Part shown: positions 63,615 to 64,000 of the stretch, piece by piece | How positions within the stretch are numbered: the stretch's first letter is position 1 | Layout: the number at the start of each line of letters is the position of its first letter | Source: Sphingopyxis jiangsuensis | GTDB lineage: Bacteria; Pseudomonadota; Alphaproteobacteria; Sphingomonadales; Sphingomonadaceae | Direction of reading: 5' to 3' | Length of the DNA: 64,000 nucleotides | NCBI RefSeq assembly: GCF_016734905.1 | Contig: NZ_JAERPO010000002.1 | Span: 391,524 to 455,523 of the forward strand | Program-made: the position numbers and the translations under genes | Notes under the pieces: generated by a model | What the model was told of the DNA's origin: nothing | What the model saw: the letters and a program-made list of their open reading frames with translations, nothing else | The model's database searches: none

Positions 63615-64000
63615 CGTCCGCCCCTCCTGAGTTCGGCGGTCATGCCCACCGTCCCGTCGGCGGCGGGCGTGATGGTGAGCTGGTCGACGACGAACCCCTG
63701 CCCCTCTAGCGCCGCGAGCCAATCGGTCAGGACTGGCGCCTTTGCCGTGGCGATCGCTATCGTCGCCTGATCGGCACCGCGCGCCTCGTTGCGGTCGAGC
63801 GTCAGCCCGATTTCGCCCGCCGATTGTGACAGATATTGATCGATGGCGACCGCGCTCGCCGTGAGTGCGGCCGCGCCCGTCGAAGGCTCTGCGAGGAGTT
63901 TGACCTTTGCTGCGACGCGCCCTTCGCGCTCGAGTGCGGCGCGGTGCCGGCTATCCAGATCGGCAAATGCCGCGACGGCGGGGCGTCCGAGCGCCCAAGC
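63611..64000 (-). CDS. gspM: Type II secretion system protein M (GspM), partial
   Basis: The last 129 codons of a GspM gene run off the right edge of the window; the 5' end is outside. The visible part ends with a domain reading AAALTASAVAIDQYLSQSAG, LTDWLAALEGQGFVVDQLTI and MTAELRRGGR. This is the ferredoxin-like periplasmic domain of GspM, which pairs with GspL in the T2SS inner-membrane platform. The stop overlaps gspN as ATGA. The rest of the gsp cluster is expected beyond 64000. Confidence 0.85.
   Translation of the reverse strand, partial: AWALGRPAVAAFADLDSRHRAALEREGRVAAKVKLLAEPSTGAAALTASAVAIDQYLSQSAGEIGLTLDRNEARGADQATIAIATAKAPVLTDWLAALEGQGFVVDQLTITPAADGTVGMTAELRRGGR

Overview
The window looks like a chromosomal segment of a high-GC alphaproteobacterium, most likely a sphingomonad (Sphingopyxis/Sphingomonas type). 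This is inferred from the base composition, the GapR/DUF2312 and DUF1476 proteins, Bpt-type arginyl/leucyl transferase, the DUF1476-bolA-grxD cluster, the ruv and tol-pal organisation, and many efflux and envelope genes. No rRNA, tRNA, CRISPR array, prophage or classical insertion sequence was found. Most of the segment is ordinary core and envelope biology, with three accessory islands that deserve attention.

Layout. 1-5 kb: decayed 2'-5' RNA ligase remnant, sulfotransferase, arylamine N-acetyltransferase, lipoprotein, GNAT. 4.3-13.8 kb: PepN, a SDR/epimerase-like protein, a DUF445 membrane protein, and an RND efflux pump with its adaptor. 14-20 kb: two GlsB/YeaQ paralogues, a structured gene-free gap, DUF2254, NadA, DUF4230 and an MBL hydrolase. 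20.4-22.6 kb: a BlaI/BlaR1-like regulator-protease pair with a visible operator and terminator. 22.9-25.5 kb: acyltransferase, GFA protein, and the grxD-bolA-DUF1476 Fe-S/ATPase-inhibitor cluster.

25.7-39.7 kb is a large co-directional block: exported TPR-CHAT protease, CHASE2-class III cyclase, FecR-like exported protein, TpsB outer-membrane transporter and a ~2000-residue TpsA filamentous-haemagglutinin-like exoprotein. I read it as a surface-display module in which a periplasm-sensing cyclase and a secreted caspase-like protease are coupled to a two-partner secretion system.

39.8-42.9 kb: cysS carries an in-frame palindromic element. Just downstream, a DUF559 (Vsr-like) nuclease gene is framed by near-identical terminal inverted repeats of the same family. 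A third short copy sits between yebC and ruvC and supplies the ruvC ribosome-binding site. Together they look like an uncharacterised nuclease-associated repeat family with autonomous and deleted forms.

43.7-49.9 kb (minus strand): a cytochrome system made of a flavoprotein/double-cNMP-binding/ferredoxin fusion, a b-type membrane cytochrome, and an FHA-TM-decahaem cytochrome c, followed by a CpdA-like phosphodiesterase. The combination of phosphopeptide sensing, cyclic-nucleotide sensing and electron transfer is unusual.

50-64 kb: bpt, pyk, DUF1244, gapR, YbjQ, yebC, ruvC-A-B (with a DUF305 gene and a monooxygenase-like gene inserted), the complete ybgC-tolQRAB-pal operon, and, converging on pal, the end of a type II secretion cluster (gspM partial, gspN, gspO).
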